A DNA stretch of 42,576 bases, taken from positions 1 to 42,576 of the forward strand of contig NZ_JACJTD010000059.1 of NCBI RefSeq assembly GCF_014698505.1. Reading direction: 5' to 3'. Numbering within the stretch: the stretch's first letter is position 1; the number at the start of each line of letters is the position of its first letter. The notes under the pieces are model-generated. The model did no database searches and was not told where the DNA came from. It worked only from the letters and a program-made list of their open reading frames with translations. Below, piece after piece: positions 25,580 through 34,401 of this stretch. This DNA comes from Nostoc foliaceum FACHB-393 (lineage in GTDB: Bacteria > Cyanobacteriota > Cyanobacteriia > Cyanobacteriales > Nostocaceae). The position numbers and the translations under genes were made by a program.

Positions 25580-26791
25580 ATGAGGGTGATGTCTACGCTT
25601 ATGAGCAATCAACAATCATTTCGTACTGATGTTCTTACCTACTTTGGAGCCACTGCTGCACAAGTAGAAGAATTATTGGTATACAATCAAAACGTCTTTG
25701 ATCACAACACATTAACCGATAGAGTCAAGTTTCCCCTGACTTCTGAACCCCATATACCTGCTTGGGAAGAATACGCTGTTTCAGCAAAAGTTTTAGGAGT
25801 ATTTGAGGTACTCAAACAGCGATTAGTACAATTCCAATTTCCCATAATCGAGGGTATTAGCCAGACTGAAGCGTATCAGTCTGCTACTCGTCGGGGTGTT
25901 GCGACAGATAGGATGGTTGCAACTGGCTTAGTCTTGCAAGAACCTGAGAAACTGCAATTAATACTACATCAAAGCTTTGCTGGAACAATCCCAGTATTAT
26001 TAACTGGAAACCGAGAGGACTTTGTTTGTTTAGTTCAGGCTTTGACAAAACGAAATGAACCGCAGCCAGTCCCAAACTCTATAGGAGCCTGTATAGTTAG
26101 CGGTTTTAATAACTGGGATAGAATTCGCCAATATCGCCAACAATGGTCGGCTGAAAATCCTACTAATTGCTCTCAAAGTAGTTGGCTAGCAGAGTTTGGG
26201 CGGTTAATACCACAAAAACAGCTTTATCAGGATAAGTTTGTTGTTTTGAGTAATAGTTCTTATAGTAATGTTTCAGCCAAAGATATAGGACTTGAAAAAG
26301 CACAATGGCAGCGTTTATCCTTGACAATTCGGCTGGAACATGAATGCACTCACTACTTTACACGTCGGTTGTTTAATTCCATGCGAAATAATATATTCGA
26401 CGAGCTAATTGCTGACTATAGAGGGATTGTAGCCGCTATTGGGACTTATCGAGCCGACTGGTTCTTGCACTTTTTGGGGTTGGAGTCTTTTCCTAATTAT
26501 CGAGAGGGAGGTAGACTGCAAAATTACCTTGGTAATCCGTCACTTTCTGATGGGACTTTTAAGATTTTACAGGTATTAGTGAAAGCTGCTGCTGAAAATT
26601 TGCAGTCTTTTCATGTTGAGTATGTGAGCCAGTTGAAAGATGCTAACATTCAACCCCTAATGTTAATGGCATTGACTCAATTGACGTTAGAAGAATTAGC
26701 TGATAAATCAGCTGACTTTTGCATTCAACAAATATTAAATAATTTGCTGAATATTCAATCTACAGACAGGATTCAGTCCAAGGTCATTTAA
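25580..26791 (+). CDS. Putative gluzincin-like zinc metalloprotease in the RiPP locus, 403 aa
   Basis: HECTH at residues 254-258 fits the HExxH zinc motif, and 17 residues later comes DELIADY (274-280) with E275 and D279. Thermolysin has HELTH and, 20 residues later, EAISD. This spacing is the gluzincin signature, so H254 and H258 with E275 would bind zinc and E255 would be the base. The N-terminal 240 residues are unassigned. I think cyanobacterial homologues carry an uncharacterised DUF label, but could not check. Starts at 25580, 25589 or 25601 are possible; the last has GAGGG 13 bases upstream. No signal peptide, so a cytoplasmic role such as trimming the peptide or its leader is possible. 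Confidence 0.7.
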   Translation: MRVMSTLMSNQQSFRTDVLTYFGATAAQVEELLVYNQNVFDHNTLTDRVKFPLTSEPHIPAWEEYAVSAKVLGVFEVLKQRLVQFQFPIIEGISQTEAYQSATRRGVATDRMVATGLVLQEPEKLQLILHQSFAGTIPVLLTGNREDFVCLVQALTKRNEPQPVPNSIGACIVSGFNNWDRIRQYRQQWSAENPTNCSQSSWLAEFGRLIPQKQLYQDKFVVLSNSSYSNVSAKDIGLEKAQWQRLSLTIRLEHECTHYFTRRLFNSMRNNIFDELIADYRGIVAAIGTYRADWFLHFLGLESFPNYREGGRLQNYLGNPSLSDGTFKILQVLVKAAAENLQSFHVEYVSQLKDANIQPLMLMALTQLTLEELADKSADFCIQQILNNLLNIQSTDRIQSKVI

Positions 26792-26914
26792 TTCTATATC
26801 TTGCCTATATTGACTATTCTTTTTTAGTTGTGTCCTTTGTAGTAATTTGTGACAAGCACCTTGGTATCTACGTTTTTGACAATCACCATTAGTAAGATAT
26901 AGGAAAATTGATTT

Positions 26915-28009
26915 ATGACGGAAGTTTTACTTAAAGAATTAACTAATAGTGACATTGATTGGATGATTGCTACAGGTCATCAAAGAGAAATAACTGCTGG
27001 AAATTTACTTATCCAAGAAGGAAAAAGTGCCGATTCTCTACATATATTACTGGATGGAATTTTAACGGTTAGCGTTTCTCAACCAGACAACAGCCCTTTG
27101 ACTCGTGCTTTTGCAGCAATCGAAGGTGGTGAAATCTCAGGTCGGGAAATTGCGAGATTATTCAGTGGGGAGGTAGTGGGAGAACTACCATTGATAGGTA
27201 ATCGCCCAACTGCTACAACTATTAAAGCTATAGAAAAATCGCTAGTGATGTCAATTCCTCAACAGAAATTGGCAGCAAAGTTGCAGCAAGACGTTGGTTT
27301 TGCTTCACGCTTTTATCGGGCGATCGCCATTATGCTTTCAGATAGGCTACAAAGTATCATCAATCAGCTTGGTCGTAGCAACTTGGCGCAAGGTCAACCA
27401 CTCAGAGATGTGCTATTTGTTTTGGGAGAATTACATGATAGTGACATTGATTGGATGATGGCTTATGGTACTGTGCAAAAAATTCCTGTTAATACTACAC
27501 TGATTCGTGAAAGAGGGACTGTAGATGCACTATATATTCTTTTAAATGGCATAATGTCTCTGTCTATTACTGAAGATGAACGTAATCCTTTAGCACGTGC
27601 TTTTGCTGCGATCGAGGGTCATGAAATTTCTGGTAGAGAAATAGCAAGATTATCCAAAGGCGAAATTGTCGGTGAAACACCCTTTATTGATGGTCGTCTA
27701 CCTTCTGCAACCGTTAAGGCGATTGAAGACTCGATTGTTTTGTCAGTTCCTCGACAGGAAATGGCAGCAAAGTTACAACAAGATGTAGGATTTGCATCTC
27801 GTTTTTATCGTGCGATCGCTACTTTGCTTTCCCAGAGATTGCAAGGAACGCTGAGTCAACTTGGTTCTGGTAGGCGGGTTTATAGCCAAGGTTTGCCGTT
27901 GACTAAAAGTGCGGAATATGAAGATGAGTTGAATAATACCGTTTTAGATAGTGTGGCGATCGCAGGTAAAAGATTTGATTGGATATTGGGGCGGTTAAAA
28001 GTAAGTTGA
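26915..28009 (+). CDS. Tandem cyclic-nucleotide-binding-like protein, 364 aa
   Basis: Two homologous halves (about 1-152 and 166-320) each have a cNMP-binding-type beta-barrel followed by helices. Both contain the nearly identical segment RAFAAIEGxEISGREIARL, then the phosphate-cassette region: GELPLIGNRPTATT in half 1 and GETPFIDGRLPSATV in half 2. The Arg normally present before the A-T of the cassette is Thr or Ser, so canonical cAMP/cGMP binding is doubtful. Both halves also share a QDVGFASRFYRAIA helix. There is no DNA-binding domain. Proteins of this class occur beside NHLP-type exporters in cyanobacteria, and the second ABC protein here has a related N-terminal domain. AGGA precedes the ATG. 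Confidence 0.8.
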   Translation: MTEVLLKELTNSDIDWMIATGHQREITAGNLLIQEGKSADSLHILLDGILTVSVSQPDNSPLTRAFAAIEGGEISGREIARLFSGEVVGELPLIGNRPTATTIKAIEKSLVMSIPQQKLAAKLQQDVGFASRFYRAIAIMLSDRLQSIINQLGRSNLAQGQPLRDVLFVLGELHDSDIDWMMAYGTVQKIPVNTTLIRERGTVDALYILLNGIMSLSITEDERNPLARAFAAIEGHEISGREIARLSKGEIVGETPFIDGRLPSATVKAIEDSIVLSVPRQEMAAKLQQDVGFASRFYRAIATLLSQRLQGTLSQLGSGRRVYSQGLPLTKSAEYEDELNNTVLDSVAIAGKRFDWILGRLKVS

Positions 28010-28164
28010 ATTGCTGGGTATAGAGCGCATTAGATTATCGGCTAGTGAATTCATAGTAACAAAAAGCAAAACTTAAAAATCTAATTTCATCTAAAAATTG
28101 TGCATTGTATTCAAAAGTATTTTGGTGGCAAAATTATAGGATAACCTTCAAGGAGAAACAACAA

Positions 28165-28446
28165 ATGAGTCTGGTAATGACATGGAAAGAACTCGAAGAA
28201 AAAATTATACTTCGGGCTGAAACAGATGAGTCTTTCAAGCAGGAGTTAGTATCTAACCCTCGCTCTACTCTTGAAAAAGAAGGAATTGATCTTCCATCCA
28301 GTATTGATATTAATTTAGTGGAAACAACTCCAGGAAATCTATCTTTACAGGCGTTACCAAATTCTGAGCAGGAGGAATTATCTGACGCAGAGCTAGAGTC
28401 GGTATCAGGTGGTCGTGTAAAAATTTCAGTTTCAGTTGAATTTTAA
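28165..28446 (+). CDS. NHLP-family RiPP precursor peptide, 93 aa
   Basis: The leader is related to the nitrile hydratase alpha subunit leader: SFKQELVSNPRSTLEKEGI, then SIDINLVETTPGNLSLQALP, then EELSDAELESVSGG (about residues 23-83). GG at 82-83 is the expected C39 cleavage site. The core is the 10 residues RVKISVSVEF (84-93). It has no Cys and strictly alternates polar and hydrophobic side chains. I chose the ATG at 28165 because AAGGAGA lies at 28150-28156. A strong hairpin follows the stop, and the radical-SAM gene follows after 166 bases. Only one precursor is seen in the locus. Confidence 0.92.
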   Translation: MSLVMTWKELEEKIILRAETDESFKQELVSNPRSTLEKEGIDLPSSIDINLVETTPGNLSLQALPNSEQEELSDAELESVSGGRVKISVSVEF

Positions 28447-28454
28447 GTTAAATG

Positions 28455-28487
28455 TATAGCCTGAAAAATAATAATTTTCAGGCTATA
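28455..28487. terminator. 13-bp perfect hairpin after the precursor gene
   Basis: Arms 28455-28467 and 28475-28487 pair perfectly over 13 bp with a 7-base loop (ATAATAA). No T-run follows, so it is likely an mRNA-stabilising or processing element, or a leaky terminator, raising precursor over enzyme levels. A second hairpin, TGATTGT/ACAATCA, lies at 28524-28546. Confidence 0.65.
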
Positions 28488-28612
28488 TAAATAGCATTCT
28501 CAAAAAAACAACTCATCTATTGTTGATTGTGTTTATTTTACAATCATAAAAAGTATCCAGAAATATAAGTTTATATTTTCCGCAGTACAAACTACAATTC
28601 TATAAGAAAATT

Positions 28613-30643
28613 ATGAGTGATGTATGCTTAGTATTAATGCCTTATGCAGCAGTTGAAAGACCATCAATTGCTCTTGGTTTGTTAAAAGCTCGTCTACAAG
28701 AAGCAAAAATTAAAGCAACAACCCTGTACCCAAATATTCAGTTTGCAGAAGAAATAGGTCTTGATCTATACGCAATGATTAGTGAAAACTTTATTGAAAC
28801 TTTCTTAGGTGAATGGACATTTTCTGGGGTGTTATTTCCTGAATTTAATCCTAATCATTCAGAGTATTTCGCTCTTATTTATCCATATTTCAAAAATTAC
28901 GAAAACTATTTGCATAATACGAACCTGAAAGAAGCATTTTTGGCAGTACGTGAGCAGGCTACAGCATTTATTGAAAGTGTTGCTCAGTCTGTACTAAGTT
29001 TAGAACCTCGTCTTGTCGGCTGTAGTTCTACATTTCAACAGCACTGTGCTTCACTTGCTCTCCTTAAGCGTATACGAGAGTTAGACCCGGAAATTATTAC
29101 TTTTATGGGAGGTGCTAACTGTGAAGGGGCCATGGGATTAGCTACTCACACACAGTTTTCTTGGGTGGACTTTATCATTTCGGGAGAGGGGGACGATCTG
29201 TTTAATGAGTTTTGCTGTCAGCTTTTGGATCGCGGTCGTGAGGTTGATGCATCAATATTGCCCTATGGAGTAATTTGTCCATCTCATCGGACTTCTAACA
29301 AAATCAGAATAGCAGCGCCAAGAGCTTCAGTGCAGAACTTAGATCAAGTGCCAATTCCTGACTACGATGATTACTTTCAAGCCCTCCATGCTTCTACGCT
29401 TTCTCCCTACATTCAGCCTGGCCTTCTTATTGAAACCTCTCGTGGATGTTGGTGGGGGCAAAAACATCATTGCACTTTTTGTGGATTGAACGGAAGTGGT
29501 ATAAATTATCGTTCTAAATCTCCTGATCGTGTGCTTAAAGAATTTACCCATTTATGTGAACGTTATGGACTGCGTAAATTTCAGGTAGTCGATAACATTC
29601 TAGATATGAATCACATGAATACGGTTATTCCGGCTCTTGCTGCTAAAGATGAAGCCTACAATATTTTTTATGAAACGAAAGCTAACTTAAGGTTGGAACA
29701 TATGCAACAATTGGCAAAAGCAGGTGTTCGTTGCATCCAACCAGGCATTGAAAGTATGCACAACTCCATTTTAAAACTGATGAACAAAGGTAACACAGCC
29801 TGGATGAATGTGCAGTTATTGAAGTGGGCTAGAGAATTAGGAATCCTTGTATTTTGGAACATACTTGCTGATTTTCCTGGGGAGTCAGATGAGTGGTATG
29901 TCGAGATGATGGAATGGCTACCTTTAATTGCTCATCTCCAGCCACCGGGGGGTGCATCAGAGATTCGTTATGACCGATTTAGTCCTTACTATGAGCGACC
30001 ATCAGACTGGGGATTAAAGCTGTCTCCTTTACGCCCTTATAAATACGTATATCCACTCCCACCAGAAATACTTAATGAACTTGCTTACTTCTTTGAAGAT
30101 CAAAACAATTTGGTCACTCGTTATGTAAAAGAAGAAAATAAACAAACAAGTGAGAAAAAAGCTCGTCCAGGGTTAGAAAACTTGAAGCTCTGGGTAAAGC
30201 AATGGAATCGTTTATGGCAATCTTTGGATCACAAAGAACATAAACCAGAGCATTTACCAATTTTGAGCATGAATGACAGTGGTAGCTTAATCACAATCTA
30301 TGATAGTAGACCGTGCGCTACCGAAAGCCTATTGTTTTTGGAAGGATTGGCTTATTGGGTTTATAAAGTTTGCGATCGCGCTTTAACTTACCGAGAAGTA
30401 GTATCAGAAATTAATACAAAGCTTGACATTCAGATATCCTGGGATGAAATATTCCCTATTGTATCTGAGTTACGAGAGCGCAAGATTTTGCTAGATATCG
30501 ATGGTAGATTACTCAGCTTGGCATTAAAGGGGTCTTGTTCGCCTTATGTACCAGTTTCAGAATTACCTGCCGGCTATATTGATATTCATGAGTTCCGTCG
30601 CCACCATAGTAAATCTAGTGAGAAAAGTTTGTTACCAAAATAG
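28613..30643 (+). CDS. B12-binding radical-SAM RiPP maturase, 676 aa
   Basis: An N-terminal cobalamin-binding-like domain (about 1-220; GCSSTFQQHCASLALLKRI and MGGANCEG) precedes a radical-SAM domain with the cluster motif CWWGQKHHCTFC at 279-290, C-x7-C-x2-C. This non-standard spacing marks the family annotated as RiPP maturation radical SAM protein 1 (rSAM_ocin_1, believed to be C-methyltransferases). The iron-sulfur cluster cleaves S-adenosylmethionine. The C-terminal 90 residues look like a small winged-helix domain (LTYREVVSEINTKLDIQISWDEIFPIV), possibly for leader binding. The likely substrate is the NHLP precursor; the likely changes are C-methylation or epimerisation of the Val/Ile-rich core. 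The HlyD gene starts 10 bases later. Confidence 0.92.
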   Translation: MSDVCLVLMPYAAVERPSIALGLLKARLQEAKIKATTLYPNIQFAEEIGLDLYAMISENFIETFLGEWTFSGVLFPEFNPNHSEYFALIYPYFKNYENYLHNTNLKEAFLAVREQATAFIESVAQSVLSLEPRLVGCSSTFQQHCASLALLKRIRELDPEIITFMGGANCEGAMGLATHTQFSWVDFIISGEGDDLFNEFCCQLLDRGREVDASILPYGVICPSHRTSNKIRIAAPRASVQNLDQVPIPDYDDYFQALHASTLSPYIQPGLLIETSRGCWWGQKHHCTFCGLNGSGINYRSKSPDRVLKEFTHLCERYGLRKFQVVDNILDMNHMNTVIPALAAKDEAYNIFYETKANLRLEHMQQLAKAGVRCIQPGIESMHNSILKLMNKGNTAWMNVQLLKWARELGILVFWNILADFPGESDEWYVEMMEWLPLIAHLQPPGGASEIRYDRFSPYYERPSDWGLKLSPLRPYKYVYPLPPEILNELAYFFEDQNNLVTRYVKEENKQTSEKKARPGLENLKLWVKQWNRLWQSLDHKEHKPEHLPILSMNDSGSLITIYDSRPCATESLLFLEGLAYWVYKVCDRALTYREVVSEINTKLDIQISWDEIFPIVSELRERKILLDIDGRLLSLALKGSCSPYVPVSELPAGYIDIHEFRRHHSKSSEKSLLPK

Positions 30644-30653
30644 CCTAAGATAA

Positions 30654-32099
30654 ATGTCACAGCAAAAAGGCAGTATATTCCGCAAAGAATCTTTAGAGCG
30701 GCTATCTTCTCCTGAAAGAGTAGACCAACTGATGCAGGTAGTCAGCCCCAGAAGCTGGCTACCCCTTATCGCTTTGGGTTCTATCGTCGGAGTAGCTGTC
30801 ATCTGGAGCATTTACGGACGTATTCCCATTACTGTCGAGGGTCAAGGGGTACTAATTTACCCCAGCAATGTTGTGCCGTTGCAATCAAAAAGTGCTGGGC
30901 AATTAATGGCTCTCAATATTAAAGTTGGGGATGTCATCAAAAAGGGGCAAGTATTCGCAACAATTGACCAAGCGGAACTTCGCAAGGAACTGCAACAGCA
31001 ACAAGCGAAACTCACCCAACTAGAGTCACAAGACCAAGCTGTTGGTTCACTGCAAGGGCAAAGGCTGGAACAAGAAAAACGCTCGCAATCCCAACAAAGC
31101 CAATACCTCCAACAACGTATACTGGAGCTGCGAGCCATTACACCTCTGCTTAAAACCAAAGGCAACACCTCAATTGAACAGCAACGTCAAGGTTTAGAAC
31201 AACGCCTCAAGCAAGCCCAAGCCTTGAACCCCGTTTTTCTCCAAAGAATGGAAATTCGCAGACAATTCAAAAAAGAAGGTGCGATTTCTGGTGATGAAGC
31301 TCTCACGGCTGAACAAGAATATTTGCAAAACCTGGAAAAAATCTCTGACATTCAAAATCAGTTAAAAGAACTGGATGTAAAAACGACTCAAACAGAAAAA
31401 GATTACCGTGAAAACTTGAGTACGATTTCTGATCTGCAAGCTCAGTTAAAAGAATTAGATAGCAAACAGGCTTCTGTGGCTCAACAAGACTTAGAAAGCG
31501 TCACTACCCGGAAAAAAGAGATTCAAGAAGTTAAGCGGGAAATTGCTCAATTAGAAGTGCAATTAGGCGATAACAGCCAAATTATTAGTCAATATAGCGG
31601 ACGCATTCTCGAAATCATGCTGACACGAGGGCAGGTTGTTGAAGCTGGTACACGCTTGGCAACTATTGAGGCGGAGAACCCTAAAAGCAAGTTAATTGGT
31701 GTTACATATTTCCCTGTAGCAGAAGGTAAGAAAATTAAACCAGGGATGAAAATCCAAATTACTCCCCAAACTGTCAAGCGGGAACGATTTGGCGGTATCG
31801 TTGCAAATGTTACTAATATCTCGCGCTTTCCGATTACGAAAGAAGCAGCTGCATCGGAGGTAGGTAATGCAGAGGTGGTGGAAGGTCTAGTATCTCAACA
31901 AAAAGATGGTTTGATACAAATATTTTCTGACTTAGAGATAGATCCCAGCACCCCAAGCGGCTATAAATGGTCTTCTTCTACAGGGCCAAGGCTGGCTGTT
32001 TCTTCTGGAACTACCACTGTTGCACGAGTCAAGGTAGAAGAACGCGCTCCCATCACTTTCGTTTTACCTATCTTGAGGTCTGTTAGTGGTATCTACTAA
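30654..32099 (+). CDS. HlyD-type membrane fusion protein of the NHLP exporter, 481 aa
   Basis: A single transmembrane helix (about 35-54) follows a short cytoplasmic tail. A lipoyl-like half (about 75-105; VGDVIKKGQVFATIDQAEL) is separated from its partner (about 310-345; SGRILEIMLTRGQVVEAGTRLATIE) by a long Gln-rich coiled coil (about 105-300). This is the normal build of the periplasmic adaptor that joins the ABC exporter to the outer membrane. It is tightly packed between the radical-SAM gene (10 bases) and ABC1 (14-base overlap), so they form one operon. Confidence 0.92.
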   Translation: MSQQKGSIFRKESLERLSSPERVDQLMQVVSPRSWLPLIALGSIVGVAVIWSIYGRIPITVEGQGVLIYPSNVVPLQSKSAGQLMALNIKVGDVIKKGQVFATIDQAELRKELQQQQAKLTQLESQDQAVGSLQGQRLEQEKRSQSQQSQYLQQRILELRAITPLLKTKGNTSIEQQRQGLEQRLKQAQALNPVFLQRMEIRRQFKKEGAISGDEALTAEQEYLQNLEKISDIQNQLKELDVKTTQTEKDYRENLSTISDLQAQLKELDSKQASVAQQDLESVTTRKKEIQEVKREIAQLEVQLGDNSQIISQYSGRILEIMLTRGQVVEAGTRLATIEAENPKSKLIGVTYFPVAEGKKIKPGMKIQITPQTVKRERFGGIVANVTNISRFPITKEAAASEVGNAEVVEGLVSQQKDGLIQIFSDLEIDPSTPSGYKWSSSTGPRLAVSSGTTTVARVKVEERAPITFVLPILRSVSGIY

Positions 32100-34344
32100 A
32101 TCTACTTTAGTAACAGTGTTTAATCCTTGGCAGTATTTACAAAAATTACTGCCAGGCAGAAGCATACGGGTAAAAACACCCACTCTTCTACAGATGGAAG
32201 CAGTGGAGTGTGGGGCTGCTGCTTTAGGAATTATTCTAGGTTACTACGATCGCATTGTACCTTTACCACAGCTGCGTCAGGAATGCGGAGTTTCCCGCGA
32301 TGGCAGCAAAGCATCTAACATGGTGAAGGTTGCGAGAAGCTATGGACTCGAAGCTAAAGGCTTTAAAAAAGAACTCAAGCAATTATGGGAACTGCGACCA
32401 CCTTACATTATCTTTTGGAACTTCAACCACTTTGTTGTCGTAGAGGGATGGAATAAACAGCGAGTTTATCTTAATGACCCCGGTACAGGACCGCGCCATG
32501 TATCTTTACAAGAATTCGACCAGGGGTATACTGGCGTGGTGCTGGTAATGGAACCAGGCGCGGAGTTTGTTAAAGGTGGTCGTAAACCCAGCATGATTTT
32601 ATCGCTGGCGAAAAGGTTACAAGGCGCTGGAGATGCTTTAATTTACTGCATAGTCGCGGGATTTTTCTTAACTGTAGTTGGGCTGGTAATACCTGTATTT
32701 AGCCAAATGTTTGTAGATGATATCTTGGTGGAGGGACGGCAATTATGGTTGCGTCCTTTGCTTGTGGGCATGGCGATCGCTGCTATACTTCAAGGATCAC
32801 TAACTTTACTACGGTTGCGCTACCTACGTCGCTTGAAAATCAAATTAGCTGTGGGTATGTCCAGCCGTTTCCTGTGGCATATTCTCCGCTTACCTATTAG
32901 CTTTTACGCTCAACGATTTAGCGGAGAAATCAGTAATCGTACTACTCTCAATGACCAAGTAGCTGATGTTCTGGCGGGACAATTAGCAACTACAATCATC
33001 GATACATTCATGGTGTTTTTTTATGCCCTGGTTATGGTGCAATATGACTGGGTGCTGACGTTAATTGTAGTTAGCTTTGCGACTGTAAATGTCTTAACTT
33101 TGCAACTGATTTCTCGGCAACGTGTAGACGCGAATCAACGATTGATTCAAGAATATGGTAAAGCTGCTGGTGTATCTATTGCTGCACTTCAAAGTATAGA
33201 AACACTCAAAGCATCAGGGTTAGAGTCAGATTTCTTTTCTCGGTGGTCAGGTTATTACACTAAGGCTCTTAATTCCCAGCAGGAACTGGGGATTACAAAT
33301 CAAACATTCTCAGTATTACCCACGCTTTTATCCGCCCTTTCTTCGATGTTGTTGTTGGTTGTCGGTGGATTACGGGTTATGGATGGACATCTCAGCATCG
33401 GAATGCTTATAGCCTTTCAAGGTTTGATGCTTAACTTTCAGCAGCCTGTTAACAATCTGGTTAACTTTGGTACAACTCTTCAAGAACTGGAGGGAAATTT
33501 GATTCGCCTTGATGATGTGCTGGATAATCCCATTGGGAAGGCAGGGGAGGCAGGGGAGGTAGGGGGCAGGGGGCAGGGAGCAGGGGGAGTAAATTCTTCA
33601 TCCGCTTATCTTGTTCCCAAATTGCAGGGATATGTGGAGTTGCAGAATATTACGTTTGGCTATAGCCGTCTGGAACCGCCACTAATTGAAAACTTTAATC
33701 TGTCAATTAAGCCGGGACAGCGAGTAGCTTTGGTAGGTGGAAGCGGTTCTGGGAAATCTACCGTTGCCAAACTTGTAAGCGGACTTTATCAACCTTGGGC
33801 GGGAGAAGTTTACTTTGATGGTAAATCTAGAGAGCAGATTCCCCAACAACTGCTTACAAATTCCGTTGCAATGGTGGAGCAGGAAATTTTGTTGTTTGGC
33901 GGCACGGTTAGAGATAATTTGACTCTGTGGGATACTACTGTACCAGATAAAAGCCTGATGCGGGCATGTCTTGATGCTGCGATCGCAGATGTAATTCTCT
34001 CTATGTCCGGTGGATTAGATGCCGAACTTATAGAAGGTGCTGCTAATTTAAGTGGCGGACAACGACAACGCTTAGAAATCGCTCGTGCTTTAGTGAATAA
34101 TCCTTCAATCCTGATCATGGATGAAGCCACCAGCGCCCTAGATGCAGAAACAGAACAAATCATTGACCAGAATCTCCGTCGCCGAGGATGCACCTGTATA
34201 ATTGTCGCTCATAGATTAAGCACTATCCGCGACTGTGATCAAATCATCGTTTTAGAACGCGGAAAGGTAGTACAACTTGGCACTCACAAAGAATTATGGC
34301 AAGTGGATGGTGCATATTCGCGCTTGCTGGGCACCCAAGGGTAG
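32086..34344 (+). CDS. NHLP-family peptidase/permease/ATPase exporter, 752 aa
   Basis: An N-terminal C39 peptidase domain carries the catalytic Cys42 (QMEAVECGAAAL), His115 (NHFVVVEGW) and Asp131 (LNDPGTG). It should cut the precursor after GG. Six membrane helices follow (about 185-470). The ATPase domain has Walker A GGSGSGKST, signature LSGGQRQRL and Walker B ILIMDEATSALD. The start is a GTG at 32086 with GAGG 8 bases upstream, overlapping the HlyD gene by 14 bases. The linker before the ATPase domain holds an in-frame Gly-rich insert from a G-rich DNA repeat (33536-33589). Matches the NHLM exporter family ABC1. Confidence 0.93.
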   Translation: MVSTKSTLVTVFNPWQYLQKLLPGRSIRVKTPTLLQMEAVECGAAALGIILGYYDRIVPLPQLRQECGVSRDGSKASNMVKVARSYGLEAKGFKKELKQLWELRPPYIIFWNFNHFVVVEGWNKQRVYLNDPGTGPRHVSLQEFDQGYTGVVLVMEPGAEFVKGGRKPSMILSLAKRLQGAGDALIYCIVAGFFLTVVGLVIPVFSQMFVDDILVEGRQLWLRPLLVGMAIAAILQGSLTLLRLRYLRRLKIKLAVGMSSRFLWHILRLPISFYAQRFSGEISNRTTLNDQVADVLAGQLATTIIDTFMVFFYALVMVQYDWVLTLIVVSFATVNVLTLQLISRQRVDANQRLIQEYGKAAGVSIAALQSIETLKASGLESDFFSRWSGYYTKALNSQQELGITNQTFSVLPTLLSALSSMLLLVVGGLRVMDGHLSIGMLIAFQGLMLNFQQPVNNLVNFGTTLQELEGNLIRLDDVLDNPIGKAGEAGEVGGRGQGAGGVNSSSAYLVPKLQGYVELQNITFGYSRLEPPLIENFNLSIKPGQRVALVGGSGSGKSTVAKLVSGLYQPWAGEVYFDGKSREQIPQQLLTNSVAMVEQEILLFGGTVRDNLTLWDTTVPDKSLMRACLDAAIADVILSMSGGLDAELIEGAANLSGGQRQRLEIARALVNNPSILIMDEATSALDAETEQIIDQNLRRRGCTCIIVAHRLSTIRDCDQIIVLERGKVVQLGTHKELWQVDGAYSRLLGTQG
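33536..33589 (+). repeat. G-rich tandem repeat inserted in frame in ABC1
   Basis: GGGGAGGCA/GGGGGCA-type units encode Gly/Ala/Glu/Gln around residues 484-502, between the membrane and ATPase parts. Such G-rich repeats are usually intergenic in Nostoc-like genomes; here the frame is kept. Confidence 0.7.
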
Positions 34345-34401
34345 AGACGGTGAGCAGTAAATTACCATAAAACATTTAAAAATCTAAACCTAAAATCTAA
34401 A

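Noticed and set aside
26915..28009. Family 2 encapsulin shell with a cNMP-binding domain
   Set aside because: The protein consists of two cNMP-like halves with no room for an HK97-type shell domain.
28105..28164. A 20-codon N-terminal extension of the RiPP precursor
   Set aside because: The strong ribosome site at 28150-28156 lies inside it and points to the ATG at 28165; the NHLP pattern also starts after that ATG.
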